A stretch of 64,000 nucleotides of DNA from Chitinophagaceae bacterium (GCA_947454235.1 CANGIY010000007.1:1-64000); one strand, 5' to 3'. Shown: positions 53,332-61,773, counted from the first letter of the stretch. Notes: a model not told the origin generated them from the letters alone. Program-made: numbers and translations.

Positions 53332-54288
53332 ATGAAATTTGAACAACCGGTTTCGGTAAAGTGGCTGGCTGAATACATTGGCGCCGAATTAAGAGGTGAC
53401 TTAGACCAAATGGCACTAGGTATCAACGAAATTCACAAAGTTGAAAACGGAGATATTTCATTCGTCGATTTTGAAAAATACTACAGCAAGTGTTTGAATT
53501 CTGCGGCTACTGTCATCATAATCAATAAAGATGTTGAGTGCCCGGCAGGTAAAACGTTGCTTGTAATGGATCAGCCATTTGATGGCTACATCAAGATTGT
53601 AAAAAGATTCCGACCATTTGAGCCCGCCAATAAGATGGTTTCAGATAGTGCAACCATAGGTGAAGGAACCATTCTTCAGCCAAATGTATTTGTCGGCAAT
53701 CATGTAACTATAGGTAAAGACTGCATCATTCATCCGAATGTAACCATTTACGACCATTCCATTATTGGCGATAGGGTTGTTATCCATTCTGGTGCTGTAA
53801 TTGGCGCTGACGCATTTTATTTCAAACGCAGCCGCGATAAGGAAGTTCAGTATTCAAAATTGTTGAGTTGTGGTCGCACCATACTTGAAGACGATGTTGA
53901 AATTGGTGCTTGCTCAACAGTTGATAGGGGAGTAAGTGGCGATACCATTATAGGGCGGGGAACTAAGCTCGATAACCATATTCAAATTGGACATGATACT
54001 GTAGTGGGTAAAAATTGCATTATTGCTTCGCAGACTGGTGTTGCAGGGGTATCATTTATTGAAGATGAAGTAATACTATGGGGACAAGTAGGTGTGAATA
54101 AAGACCTGACTATAGGAAAAGGTGCGGTTATATTGGGTCAGTCGGGCGTTACTTCAAGCGTTGAAGGTGGTAAGACTTACTTTGGTACACCCGCAAGAGA
54201 ATCCCGTTCTATATTGAAGGAAATAGCACTTTCTAAAAAGTTGCCTGAGATGTGGGAGAAACTTAATGGCGAAAACACTTCAAAATAA
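53332..54288 (+). CDS. lpxD: UDP-3-O-acylglucosamine N-acyltransferase
   Basis: The 318-residue protein has the LpxD N-terminal uridine-binding domain (about 1-100) followed by left-handed beta-helix hexapeptide repeats (about 105-270; IGEGTILQPNVFVGNHVTIG, IIHPNVTIYDHSIIGDRVVIHSGAVIG). The catalytic His is likely in LDNHIQIGHDTVVG. It adds the second acyl chain in lipid A synthesis. Followed 16 nt later by an acetyltransferase gene. Confidence 0.88.
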   Translation: MKFEQPVSVKWLAEYIGAELRGDLDQMALGINEIHKVENGDISFVDFEKYYSKCLNSAATVIIINKDVECPAGKTLLVMDQPFDGYIKIVKRFRPFEPANKMVSDSATIGEGTILQPNVFVGNHVTIGKDCIIHPNVTIYDHSIIGDRVVIHSGAVIGADAFYFKRSRDKEVQYSKLLSCGRTILEDDVEIGACSTVDRGVSGDTIIGRGTKLDNHIQIGHDTVVGKNCIIASQTGVAGVSFIEDEVILWGQVGVNKDLTIGKGAVILGQSGVTSSVEGGKTYFGTPARESRSILKEIALSKKLPEMWEKLNGENTSK

Positions 54289-54303
54289 GCTGAAAGAACT
54301 TTT

Positions 54304-54843
54304 GTGCTTATAACAGTTGACAACGATATTTTGCTTCGTACCTGGGAGGAGACGGATGCGCCTGCTTTGTTTGAAGCGGTGCAACATTCCCGCGCTCACT
54401 TAACTCCTTGGCTGGCGTGGGTTTTTGATACCACTCGTGAAGAACATTCATTGAACTACATTAAGTCAATGATGCAAATGCTCGAAAATCAGGAAGGCCT
54501 GACGATGGGAGTTTTCTTTGATGGGGCAATAATAGGCGAAATAAGTATGCACCATTGGGACCACAAACTAAAAAGTGCCCAACTCGGTTACTGGATATCA
54601 AAAGATTTTGTGCGCAGGGGAATAGCGGTAAAATGTTTGAAAGTGCTCATGAGATACCTGTTTGAAAAGACAGAAATCACCAAGCTTGAAATCCATTTTT
54701 CGGCAAAAAATACGCAAAGCGCCAAGGTCGCAGCAAAGCTTGGTACACGGGTTGAAGGTGTTATTCGCAACGGGGTTATCCGCAACGGCATAATAGAAGA
54801 CTTGGTAATTACAGGAATCTTAAAGCAAGAGTGGCAGAAGTAG
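54304..54843 (+). CDS. GNAT acetyltransferase, RimJ/RimL type
   Basis: The 179-residue protein has the RimL pattern LRTWEETDAPALFEAVQHSRAHLTPWLAWV and GEISMHHWDHKLKSAQLGYWISKDFVRRGIAVKCLKVL (acetyl-CoA loop). It probably acetylates an N-terminus of a ribosomal or other protein, or a small amine. The start is GTG. It converges on dcd, with stop codons 5 nt apart. Confidence 0.88.
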   Translation: MLITVDNDILLRTWEETDAPALFEAVQHSRAHLTPWLAWVFDTTREEHSLNYIKSMMQMLENQEGLTMGVFFDGAIIGEISMHHWDHKLKSAQLGYWISKDFVRRGIAVKCLKVLMRYLFEKTEITKLEIHFSAKNTQSAKVAAKLGTRVEGVIRNGVIRNGIIEDLVITGILKQEWQK

Positions 54844-54847
54844 TGGA

Positions 54848-55384
54848 TTAAAACACGTTCTTCCACATCATACTTTCAACCGGACGAATATTGCGGTCGG
54901 TGTATTTTGCGTTCTGCTTGCTATTGTATTTATTTATAACTTCACCAACAACCGGGAAATAAATCAACTGACCAATAGGCATGCCATGGTAAACGCGAAC
55001 GGGTTGCGCGCAGCTAATCTCTAAAGTCCAGGCATTGCAAAAACCAACATCGCCCTTTCCTGCTGTTGCGTGAATATCAATACCCAAGCGGCCTGTAGAT
55101 GATTTCCCCTCAAGGAAAGGCACATGAGCATGTGTTTCAGTGTACTCAAGAGTAACACCTAAGTACAGTTGGTTTGGTTGCAGAACAAATCCTTCATCGG
55201 GTATTTCGAAGTGGCGAATTTTGTTGTGTTTCTTCGCATCCAGCACTTCATCTTCGTATTGCGCAAGGTATTTACCCAGGTGCACATCGTATGAGTTAGA
55301 GCCAAGATTTTTGATATCGAACGGGCTAATAACTATGTTTCCCCTCTCGATTTCTTCGAGAATACTTTTGTCAGACAGTATCAT
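54848..55384 (-). CDS. dcd: dCTP deaminase
   Basis: This 178-residue trimeric dUTPase-fold enzyme shows NLGSNSYDVHLG, FLEGKSSTGRLGIDIHATAGKGDVGF (substrate loop) and NAWTLEISCAQPVRVYHGMPIGQL. It deaminates dCTP to dUTP for thymidylate supply. A TATATTTG box 4 nt before the ATG suggests a leaderless message. Confidence 0.93.
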   Translation of the reverse strand: MILSDKSILEEIERGNIVISPFDIKNLGSNSYDVHLGKYLAQYEDEVLDAKKHNKIRHFEIPDEGFVLQPNQLYLGVTLEYTETHAHVPFLEGKSSTGRLGIDIHATAGKGDVGFCNAWTLEISCAQPVRVYHGMPIGQLIYFPVVGEVINKYNSKQNAKYTDRNIRPVESMMWKNVF

Positions 55385-55388
55385 GGGG

Positions 55389-55396
55389 CAAATATA
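55389..55396 (-). promoter_or_regulatory. -7 box TATATTTG for dcd, leaderless start
   Basis: On the minus strand the box ends 4 nt before the dcd ATG. Confidence 0.55.
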
Positions 55397-55483
55397 TTGA
55401 ATTGCGTAAAATTTTTAGGCACGCCGGTTCAACTAAATCAATTGTAGGTTGCCCGAAAAGGCGTAATTTGGCGAGTTGAAACA

Positions 55484-56941
55484 ATGAAGCGTCGGTTTCT
55501 TTTAATTTTTTCAGTACTTATACTGGTGGGGCTACAGCTTTTTGCAGGTCGTGGCAAACATAAATATGCCGGTGAGCCAAAGTCGGAGGCTGAACTAATG
55601 GAGAAGGTGCTTGAATGCTTCCGCAGTAAAGACTCGATGGCTTATTTCAATTTGTTTCCGCCATTCGACTCAATGTGGAAAATGGTGATACACAATCCCG
55701 ACCAGTCGCCGGAAACACAGAATGAGCTGGCGCAGCTAAGAGAACACCCAACAGTACTTATTGATTTAGACCCTTTTTATAACAAAGCCATTGTGGGCAA
55801 CTTCATGAAGGTATTACACAAGGGCGAGGACAGTGGCGTGCAGTGGGGTGGCGTAGTAGTACAAAGATTTGAATTACAAAAACAAGGGTATACCCCCGAA
55901 ATGGTGGGCTTGCAACATGTTGTGCCGGAACGTTATAAAGGTTTCTTGTTCGTTAGAGATCAGTTGAGTAGTACTACATTTTGCCTGACGATGCTTAATA
56001 TTCAAAAGTTTGGCGACATGTTTTGTGGAGGGCAGGTTTTAAATGTGCTGGAAGCAAAGAGCATTGATGAATACATGGCGAAGGAGGAATCGGAAAGAAG
56101 AGCACTTGCACGCCAAAAGTGGCTGGCAGAACATGGGCAGCCCGATGATACAGCCATCGTAAAAAAGAATGGCAACAAAAGCGATACTGGACTCTTTGCC
56201 GCGGGCAATACGCCGCCTAATGCAGATACTGTGGTTGATACAGCCGCCAGGAAAAAGGCGCTTTTGCTTTCGGGTGCCGCAACAGCCGAAGAAGACAGTT
56301 TAAGAACAAGAAAGGAGGTTATTGACCGGAAGTACTACAAGGGAAAATTCGATGAAACCATACCTGTTGAGTTGTATGTAAGGTACATGAAGGACTTAAA
56401 AGGAAAGCTCACAAAATACTGGGATGCCCTCTATAAGTTTGGCGACATGTCGGAGTATGTAAAACTCGACGTGTCAATGTCTCCCGAAGGGAAATGGCTT
56501 TTTGAAGAACCCGTCGCGAGTATGGAGCTAGATTTGGTGGAGAAAAAATACTCAGGCTCGTGGACTAACGGGCAAAACCAGACGGGCTACGATGCCGAAT
56601 TGGTGCAAAAAGAGCTGTCGCAGAAAAAGATTGAGCAGTTTGACTACATCCTTGATAATGGTGTTTGGGGTAAAACCGACCAACAGAAAATTGCCGAGAA
56701 GTTTGACTCTTCATCAACCGACAGCACAACCAAGGGTGCAAATGCAGCAGGAAGTGGCGACAAGGAAAAGAAGCCCAAAGAAAAGAAGCTGACTCGTAAG
56801 CAACGCAAACAAAAGGAAAAAGAAGCGCAAGAGGCAGAGGCGAAGCGAAAAGAAGAGGAACGCAAAAAAGAAGAAGCTGAGGATAATGCTGATGATGAGC
56901 CTGAAAAGGACGAAAAGAAATTAGACGACGACAATAAATAA
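55484..56941 (+). CDS. Secreted protein of unknown function with charged C-terminal tail
   Basis: The 485-residue product has a signal peptide (MKRRFLLIFSVLILVGLQLFA) and an N-terminal globular part (about 30-210; VLECFRSKDSMAYFNLFPPFDSMW, HVVPERYKGFLFVRDQL). A second part follows (about 275-400), then a Lys/Glu-rich coiled tail (about 425-485; RKQRKQKEKEAQEAEAKRKEE). I do not recognise a family. It ends 6 nt before a VOC gene, which in turn is 5 nt before a nitroreductase gene, but a shared function is not evident. Confidence 0.75.
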   Translation: MKRRFLLIFSVLILVGLQLFAGRGKHKYAGEPKSEAELMEKVLECFRSKDSMAYFNLFPPFDSMWKMVIHNPDQSPETQNELAQLREHPTVLIDLDPFYNKAIVGNFMKVLHKGEDSGVQWGGVVVQRFELQKQGYTPEMVGLQHVVPERYKGFLFVRDQLSSTTFCLTMLNIQKFGDMFCGGQVLNVLEAKSIDEYMAKEESERRALARQKWLAEHGQPDDTAIVKKNGNKSDTGLFAAGNTPPNADTVVDTAARKKALLLSGAATAEEDSLRTRKEVIDRKYYKGKFDETIPVELYVRYMKDLKGKLTKYWDALYKFGDMSEYVKLDVSMSPEGKWLFEEPVASMELDLVEKKYSGSWTNGQNQTGYDAELVQKELSQKKIEQFDYILDNGVWGKTDQQKIAEKFDSSSTDSTTKGANAAGSGDKEKKPKEKKLTRKQRKQKEKEAQEAEAKRKEEERKKEEAEDNADDEPEKDEKKLDDDNK

Positions 56942-56947
56942 CCAACC

Positions 56948-57337
56948 ATGATTAAATTTGGGTACACAATAATTTACGTTGAAGACGTAGCGGCGACTGT
57001 TCAATTTTACAGTGAGGTGTTTGAGTTAGAAATTAAACTGCAGATTCCCGACGGCAGTTATGCTGAACTAAATACTGGTGCAACAACTCTATCGTTTGCA
57101 TCTTTCCAAATGGGGCAGGCGCATTTAGGCGATTTCACGCCGTCGACTGCAAAGGCTGCGCCACAAGGTTTTGAAATCGCTTTTACAACCGATGAGGTAG
57201 CTGGGTTGTATGAGAAAGCAATTAATCATGGGGCATCGGCATTGAGCGCGCCTGAAACGAAACCATGGGGACAAACCGTTGCATACGTACGCGATATGAA
57301 TGGGATTTTAGTCGAGATTTGCAGCCCAATGAACTAA
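56948..57337 (+). CDS. VOC/glyoxalase-superfamily protein
   Basis: The 129-residue protein has the paired beta-alpha-beta-beta-beta pattern FGYTIIYVEDVAATVQFYSEVFELEI, GFEIAFTTDEVAGLYEKAINHGAS and WGQTVAYVRDMNGILVEIC. It is a metal-binding VOC fold of undefined substrate, perhaps resistance- or glyoxalase-like. It sits between an unknown secreted protein and a nitroreductase, closely spaced. Confidence 0.88.
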   Translation: MIKFGYTIIYVEDVAATVQFYSEVFELEIKLQIPDGSYAELNTGATTLSFASFQMGQAHLGDFTPSTAKAAPQGFEIAFTTDEVAGLYEKAINHGASALSAPETKPWGQTVAYVRDMNGILVEICSPMN

Positions 57338-57342
57338 ACAAT

Positions 57343-57915
57343 ATGTACCAAAACAAACCAACACCCAACGATTTTCCGATTATAGATTTACTGAAAGACC
57401 GCTGGAGTCCACGGGCGTTTAAAAATGACCCACTCACGGACGAGCAGTTGAATGCAATCTTTGAAGCGGCACGTTGGGCACCCAGTGCTGCGAACGAACA
57501 ACCTTGGCGCTATTTTTATGCAATTCAGGGTAGCGATTCATTTGCACAATTTGTCAACTGCCTGATGCCGGGCAACCAGCCATGGGCTAAAAATGCGGGT
57601 GCCATTGTATTCTGTTTTGCTAAATCTACACTTAACAACGGGAACCCTAATCCGTGGGCATTGCACGATCTGGGGCTATCGAATAGTGCCCTAATTCATC
57701 AGGCGTTTTCAATGGGGATTTATAGCCATGTTATGGGTGGAATTCAGAAAGAATCGATTGTTCAATTAATGGGTGCCGAAGAACACCTGGTGCCTGTTGT
57801 TGCAATTGCATTGGGTTACATAAGTGAGCCTGAAACATTGCCTGAACCATACAATGAGCGCGAAGTACTTCCACGGGTGCGTAAATCTCAGTCTGATTTC
57901 GTCAAGAAAATGTAA
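57343..57915 (+). CDS. Nitroreductase-family oxidoreductase
   Basis: From the ATG at 57343 the protein is 191 residues. The FMN-binding motif WSPRAF is followed by FEAARWAPSAANEQPWRYFYA, then ALHDLGLSNSALIHQAFSMGIYSHVMGG and VPVVAIALGYI. It reduces nitro or quinone compounds with NAD(P)H. The frame reaches upstream to 57265 but overlaps the VOC gene; the ATG 5 nt past that stop is preferred. Confidence 0.9.
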   Translation: MYQNKPTPNDFPIIDLLKDRWSPRAFKNDPLTDEQLNAIFEAARWAPSAANEQPWRYFYAIQGSDSFAQFVNCLMPGNQPWAKNAGAIVFCFAKSTLNNGNPNPWALHDLGLSNSALIHQAFSMGIYSHVMGGIQKESIVQLMGAEEHLVPVVAIALGYISEPETLPEPYNEREVLPRVRKSQSDFVKKM

Positions 57916-58060
57916 TTATTTGCTGAGTGAGTTTCCTTTATTGCTGCCAAAAATACAGCAATAGGGTATTGTTATGCCCAGCTACTAACGGATTGGTAGT
58001 TGAATGCGTCTTAATTATATAGAAACAAAACCCTTTTTAACCCTTTAAAGTTGTTGAAAT

Positions 58061-58092
58061 ACCGTTCGTGAAAAAAAACAACCGTTCGTGAA
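58061..58092 (+). promoter_or_regulatory. Tandem ACCGTTCGTGAA boxes, 20-bp period (second site)
   Basis: ACCGTTCGTGAA occurs at 58061-58072 and 58081-58092. Box spacing, and the 5-nt distance from the second box to the -33 TTTG, equal those at 14.27 kb. The core fits AlgR/LytTR-family half-sites. Confidence 0.65.
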
Positions 58093-58097
58093 GTTTA

Positions 58098-58130
58098 TTT
58101 GGATTTTAGTTGAAATAACATTTATCTTTA
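58098..58130 (+). promoter_or_regulatory. Promoter of the 190-residue lipoprotein gene
   Basis: TTTG (58098-58101), 21 nt, TATCTTTA (58123-58130); the ATG follows after 69 nt. Same layout as the promoter at 14228-14260. Confidence 0.6.
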
Positions 58131-58199
58131 CAATCAGTTAACAAAGTCGAATAAAGCACAAACGAAAACAGTATTAACAACCACTTAAAATTCTGACGT

Positions 58200-58772
58200 A
58201 TGAAACTAGAAATCTTATCAAATTCAAAAGCGTGGGCAGTAGCTGCCATGGCATTGTTGGGAATGAGCTCTTGTACTAAACTGGCATCAAACCTCAAATA
58301 CGATCTTAATTTGCAAACAGCAAGTGTCAATTTTACGATTCCTGCATGTAGCACAACCAGTCTTTCTGTTACTGGAAGCCAGACTGTTTACTACAATGTC
58401 GATTCGTTTATTAAGGCTAATACCATGAGTATGTTGGGTGTTTCTAACATACAAAGCGTGAAAATTATGTCTTGTAACCTTGAATTGCTCGATGGTACAA
58501 CAACAAATAACTTCGCTAATATCAGTTCATGCTCTGGTGGTTTTTCCAGCGATGCAGTTGCTACTCCGTTTGTAACTACAGTTGCCAACAACCCCGATGC
58601 GTTTTCCAATAACCTGACATTACCTGTTGATACGACAGCAGAATTGAAAGACTACATCCGCAATAGCAATAATTTCACTTATTCTTTGACTGGTTCATTG
58701 CGCCGCCCAACTACCGATTCATTGCATTGCAAAGCAACATTTGCATTCAAAGTGCGCGTATCGGGTATTTAA
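58200..58772 (+). CDS. Predicted lipoprotein under the two-box promoter
   Basis: The 190-residue product has an N-terminal hydrophobic stretch ending in LGMSSC (lipobox, Cys about residue 25). A Ser/Thr/Asn-rich beta body follows with conserved-looking CSTTSLSVTGSQTVYYNVDSFI and ELKDYIRNSNNFTYSLTGSLRR segments. It probably sits on the outer membrane. Family and function unknown. The promoter carries two AlgR/LytTR-like boxes shared only with the small-ORF unit at 14 kb, so the two are probably co-regulated. Confidence 0.75.
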   Translation: MKLEILSNSKAWAVAAMALLGMSSCTKLASNLKYDLNLQTASVNFTIPACSTTSLSVTGSQTVYYNVDSFIKANTMSMLGVSNIQSVKIMSCNLELLDGTTTNNFANISSCSGGFSSDAVATPFVTTVANNPDAFSNNLTLPVDTTAELKDYIRNSNNFTYSLTGSLRRPTTDSLHCKATFAFKVRVSGI

Positions 58773-58901
58773 GTTAAAAATGCTTTCTTTGTACAATAAA
58801 CAAAGTCTGTGGTGCCGGGCACTACGGGCTTTTGTTGTTTTAGGACAGGCTGTTGCAAACGAGGACCAGGGTGAGATGTATCTCTAGATTTTGCTAGAAA
58901 A

Positions 58902-59014
58902 CCAATTCTGCAAGATTTTGTAACCTCAATTTACAAATCTTGCAGAATAATCCACCTATCTTTTTCACTAATCCCTTTACAGGCGCACGTTTGCGCCTTT
59001 TTTGAGGGCCGACT
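58902..59014 (+). repeat. Partial A-type array repeat with intact terminator hairpin
   Basis: It shares the 19-bp inverted repeat ATTCTGCAAGATTTTGTAA...TTTACAAATCTTGCAGAAT and the tail with the 277-bp repeats further right. Unlike them, the tail keeps a complete hairpin GGCGCA-CGTT-TGCGCC-TTTTTT (58982-59003), a plus-strand terminator. A half palindrome (CAAACGAGGACCAGGG) lies just to the left at 58856. Confidence 0.75.
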
Positions 59015-59129
59015 AAATATTCTTTCTTCGACACTTATTTATCGCAATCAAAAAACCTATTAAAAGGCCTAAAACAATCCCACCACTAAAATAAACCCAA
59101 GGTGATACGTCAGGCACGATTAGCTCCAT
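59013..59129 (-). CDS. Small membrane ORF of 38 residues
   Basis: The frame reads MELIVPDVSPWVYF, then a Gly/Leu/Ile-rich membrane segment (about 15-32) and a basic end NKCRRKNI. The ATG is 1 nt after the TAA of the 200-residue gene upstream, so translation coupling is likely. It ends at the array repeat. Function unknown; it may belong to the same immunity-type cassette. Confidence 0.45.
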   Translation of the reverse strand: MELIVPDVSPWVYFSGGIVLGLLIGFLIAINKCRRKNI

Positions 59130-59130
59130 A

Positions 59131-59733
59131 TTAAAAAATCAGCTGTTGAATAATGAGTAGATATGGTGATTGGGGTAAATTATCAACTAACTCACTTAAT
59201 TCCAGCAACTTATGTTTTAACTCCGATGCTTTAGTAAGAAATGTTTGAGTGAAAATGTCAGGTATTAATTGGTTGCTATACATTTCCTGCTCGTCATCAG
59301 TTATAGTAAAGTAGTGACCATTTTCCTTCATCCTATTAAAACTATCCAGTAAATTAACATCGATATTACCTAAGAGCATTGAGTTTATTTCAAGTCCAGG
59401 ACTACAAAAGAAAAACGGCTTGGTGTCATGTGAAGCAGTAGCATAGTAAAAAGCACATTTCATAACTGTAGTAGGGCTGTAGGTCGCGCCCAAGATAACT
59501 TTTTCAAGCTCGGTTTCAGTTACTTTTCGTCTAAAGTCAACCTCGTCTTCTGACGGGTCAGTAACATACAATTCAAAATGCAGCGGCAATTGAATTGATC
59601 TTCTCAATAACAATAGCATGTCATTTACATCAGAAACCACACCATCACTAATGACACTATCCAAAATTTGCTTTTGTAATGCAAGAAATTTTTCAAAATC
59701 CTCCTTTGCAACAGTCAATAATCTGTATTCCAT
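59131..59733 (-). CDS. Unknown protein of 200 residues, cassette gene 1
   Basis: It is acidic, mostly helical, with no signal peptide (MEYRLLTVAKEDFEKFLALQK; LSELVDNLPQSPYLLIIQQLIF). I do not recognise a family. Just upstream, a short frame starting at the array repeat (GDYGAKEAVKKGRWYQ, stop at 59746-59748) ends 12 nt before this ATG. That is the layout of a toxin-tip remnant followed by its immunity gene. An immunity role is inferred from position only. Confidence 0.6.
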   Translation of the reverse strand: MEYRLLTVAKEDFEKFLALQKQILDSVISDGVVSDVNDMLLLLRRSIQLPLHFELYVTDPSEDEVDFRRKVTETELEKVILGATYSPTTVMKCAFYYATASHDTKPFFFCSPGLEINSMLLGNIDVNLLDSFNRMKENGHYFTITDDEQEMYSNQLIPDIFTQTFLTKASELKHKLLELSELVDNLPQSPYLLIIQQLIF

Positions 59734-59794
59734 ATAAAAAGTTATTTACTGGTACCATCTGCCTTTTTTTACCGCTTCTTTTGCTCCATAGTCC

Positions 59795-60100
59795 CCACTG
59801 GTCCTCGTTTGAAACGAGGATCACGCGGTTGGGCGTTTGTAACGCCCGTGCCACAAAATAACAACCGCAGGATTAACTCCATAATCACATCAACCTTCAC
59901 TAAACTATTCACAATTGTATAATCAATTGCGCTACTGAATAAATAATCTTCAGCAAGTGAACTAAGCCCCTGATCGTTGTTTGTAATCGAGGACCAGGGT
60001 GGATATTTATCACCTGACATTAGTCAAAGTTATGGTATTTTTCGGGGCGTTAAAAACGCTCTGCCGTGTGATCCTCGTTTCAAACGAGGACCAGGGTGGG
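59795..60100 (-). repeat. B-type array repeat, copy 1 (about 306 bp, inverted ends)
   Basis: The ends are long inverted repeats: CCACTGGTCCTCGTTTGAAA... at the left and ...TTTCAAACGAGGACCAGGGTGG at the right, each with a second hairpin (GGGCGTTTGTAACGCCC on the left). The interior has a weaker copy of the palindrome and a frame MSGDKYPPWSSITNNDQ on the minus strand, also present as a 48-codon ORF in copy 2 at 63.7 kb. Confidence 0.75.
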
Positions 60101-60149
60101 TCGTTATTGTTATCAGCATCATTATGGAAATAGAAAGTAGATGTTTCAT
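60030..60149 (-). pseudogene. Truncated signal-peptide gene running into the repeat
   Basis: MKHLLSISIMMLITITT is a good signal peptide, but after residue 17 the frame enters the B-type repeat and stops at 60030 after 39 codons. It looks like the 5' end of a secreted-protein gene cut by repeat insertion or recombination. It starts 34 nt after the lipoprotein gene at 60184. Confidence 0.4.
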
Positions 60150-60183
60150 GTTATGTTTATTAAGAACACTTTTAAAATAGCTG

Positions 60184-60495
60184 TTAATTGTCCTTGCCTG
60201 GGCATTTGAAATAGTTTCGCCACATTAGAAGGTCAATAGTAAAAAGGGAATCCGAAAAATATTGAATACCCGCCGTTCCTTTATTGGCATGTGACACTAA
60301 GCCGGTTTGTTTCTCAATAATTGGCACAGCAGTCTGCATGTAATAAACTGAAACCTTGTGGTTTTTAATCATTTCCAAGGAGTCCAAAATGAGACAAGAT
60401 GAAGTCTCGGATGGCATTCGCCTTTCAACGTTTTTTTTATTCACATGATTGCATGAAAATAGAAAACATAATCCTATAGGAAGTAAACGTATCAT
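60184..60495 (-). CDS. Small predicted lipoprotein, cassette gene 2
   Basis: The 103-residue product has a lipoprotein signal (MIRLLPIGLCFLFSC) and a short polar body. No family recognised. Upstream, a frame starting at the array repeat (ECATIDKTGAVQTNEPKPPL..., stop at 60498-60500) ends 2 nt before this ATG. This again suggests a toxin-tip remnant plus immunity gene, here an outer-envelope immunity protein. Confidence 0.55.
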   Translation of the reverse strand: MIRLLPIGLCFLFSCNHVNKKNVERRMPSETSSCLILDSLEMIKNHKVSVYYMQTAVPIIEKQTGLVSHANKGTAGIQYFSDSLFTIDLLMWRNYFKCPGKDN

Positions 60496-60600
60496 TGTTA
60501 CTGTGTTGGCTGTTTAACAATTACATCATCTTTTGCAGGTAATGGCGGCTTGGGTTCATTTGTTTGTACTGCGCCAGTTTTGTCAATGGTGGCACACTCC

Positions 60601-60877
60601 CCACTGGTCCTCGTTTGAAACGAGGATCACGCGGTTGGGCGTTTGTAACGCCCGTACCAATCTATCCTGTTTGCTAAAAGGTACAGGCTGTGTTTTTGAT
60701 CCAGTTGATAAGCTAAGCTTGTGAAAAATCCAAGCTGTGAAGTGTTCGTTGGTTTTGTAAGCATATCAATTCTGCAAGATTTTGTAACCTCAATTTACAA
60801 ATCTTGCAGAATAATCCACCTATCTTTTTCTATAAGCCCTTTACGGGCGCACGTTTGAGCTTTTTTGAGGACCGACT
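60601..60877 (-). repeat. A-type array repeat, copy 1 (277 bp)
   Basis: It starts CCACTGGTCCTCGTTTGAAA and ends TTTTTTGAGGACCGACT; GGTCCTC and GAGGACC invert the ends. Inside are the hairpins GTCCTCGTTT/AAACGAGGA and GGGCGTT/AACGCCC, and a long 19-bp stem at 60769-60812. Similarity to copy 3 continues to about 60920. It is nearly identical to 61497-61773 and 62489-62765. Confidence 0.85.
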
Positions 60878-61028
60878 TACTACACAATGCTTTTAGGTAT
60901 TTTTGCGGGACGACCAGCAAAATGTAGAATGTTTGTGCTTTTCATTCGAATATAGGGTCTGTAGACCTTTTTCGCCTAGTAAATGAATGGTTTATTCTAT
61001 TATTTTATGTCAAACCTATTTCTCCAAA
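60878..61028. other. Intergenic tail of the array repeat
   Basis: The first 40 bp continue the repeat (shared with 62766-62805); the rest holds nothing I can name. Confidence 0.4.
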
Positions 61029-61454
61029 CTATTCAAGCACGACGCGTACACCATGCTCTCTTAATATTTGTAGTATAAGTTGGTCTTTCTTTTTACTAAA
61101 GTCCCATTGAATATTTCGTTTTTTGTTGACTTCAGAGTTTAGATAAAATATCAATTGCAGTCCTTCACCATTTACATGTGTTATTACGGCTTTGTCAATT
61201 TGCTCGTATTTAATGTCAAACGATTTATTCTGTAGTTGGTAAACTATGGTGATTTTTTCTGAATAAAATACTAACTGTTGCAAATAGAAGTTAGCTGAAT
61301 AAATAGTTAACATCAGTCCTACAACGACCACAGTCATCATAAGTAACAAACTGTGCTTAACTTCATTGCCTACTGCAACTGTAAAGGACATTACTAAAAA
61401 AGAAACCACAAACAGCTTCATAATGTCCTTACGTTTCAAATACATTTGCTTCAT
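61029..61454 (-). CDS. Small membrane protein, cassette gene 3
   Basis: The 141-residue protein has two close hydrophobic segments (about 12-30 and 35-52) and a cytosolic beta-rich part (QLVFYSEKITIVYQLQNKSFDIKYEQIDKAVITHV). The topology resembles PH-like membrane immunity proteins. A frame from the array repeat (RGPVGGCKRSKRIAKI) stops 4 nt before this ATG. An immunity role is inferred. Confidence 0.6.
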   Translation of the reverse strand: MKQMYLKRKDIMKLFVVSFLVMSFTVAVGNEVKHSLLLMMTVVVVGLMLTIYSANFYLQQLVFYSEKITIVYQLQNKSFDIKYEQIDKAVITHVNGEGLQLIFYLNSEVNKKRNIQWDFSKKKDQLILQILREHGVRVVLE

Positions 61455-61496
61455 TACTCTAAATTTTAGCTATTCTTTTGCTGCGTTTACAACCCC

Positions 61497-61773
61497 CCAC
61501 TGGTCCTCGTTTGAAACGAGGATCACGCGGTTGGGCGTTTGTAACGCCCGTACCAATCTATCCTGTTTGATAAAAGGTACAGGCTGTGTTTTTGATCCAG
61601 TTGATTAGCTAAGCTTGTGAAAAATCCAAGCTGTGAAGTGTTCGTTGGTTTTGCAAGCATATCAATTCTGCAAGATTTTGTAACCTCAATTTACAAATCT
61701 TGCAGAATAATCCACCTATCTTTTTCTATAAGCCCTTTACGGGCGCACGTTTGAGCTTTTTTGAGGACCGACT
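61497..61773 (-). repeat. A-type array repeat, copy 2 (277 bp)
   Basis: Same length, ends and hairpins as copies 1 and 3, with only a few base differences. After the shared GAGGACCGACT end the sequence is unique. Confidence 0.85.

Noticed and set aside
59769-60020. 83-codon minus-strand ORF through the B-type repeat
   Set aside because: Most of it is repeat sequence shared with 63.7 kb, where the same frame stops after 48 codons. I treat it as repeat-encoded, not a gene.
60533-60724. Plus-strand ORFs reading PHWSSFETRITRLGVCNA (also at 61366 and 59679)
   Set aside because: The shared peptide is simply the translation of the hairpin repeat; no start context and unrelated beginnings.
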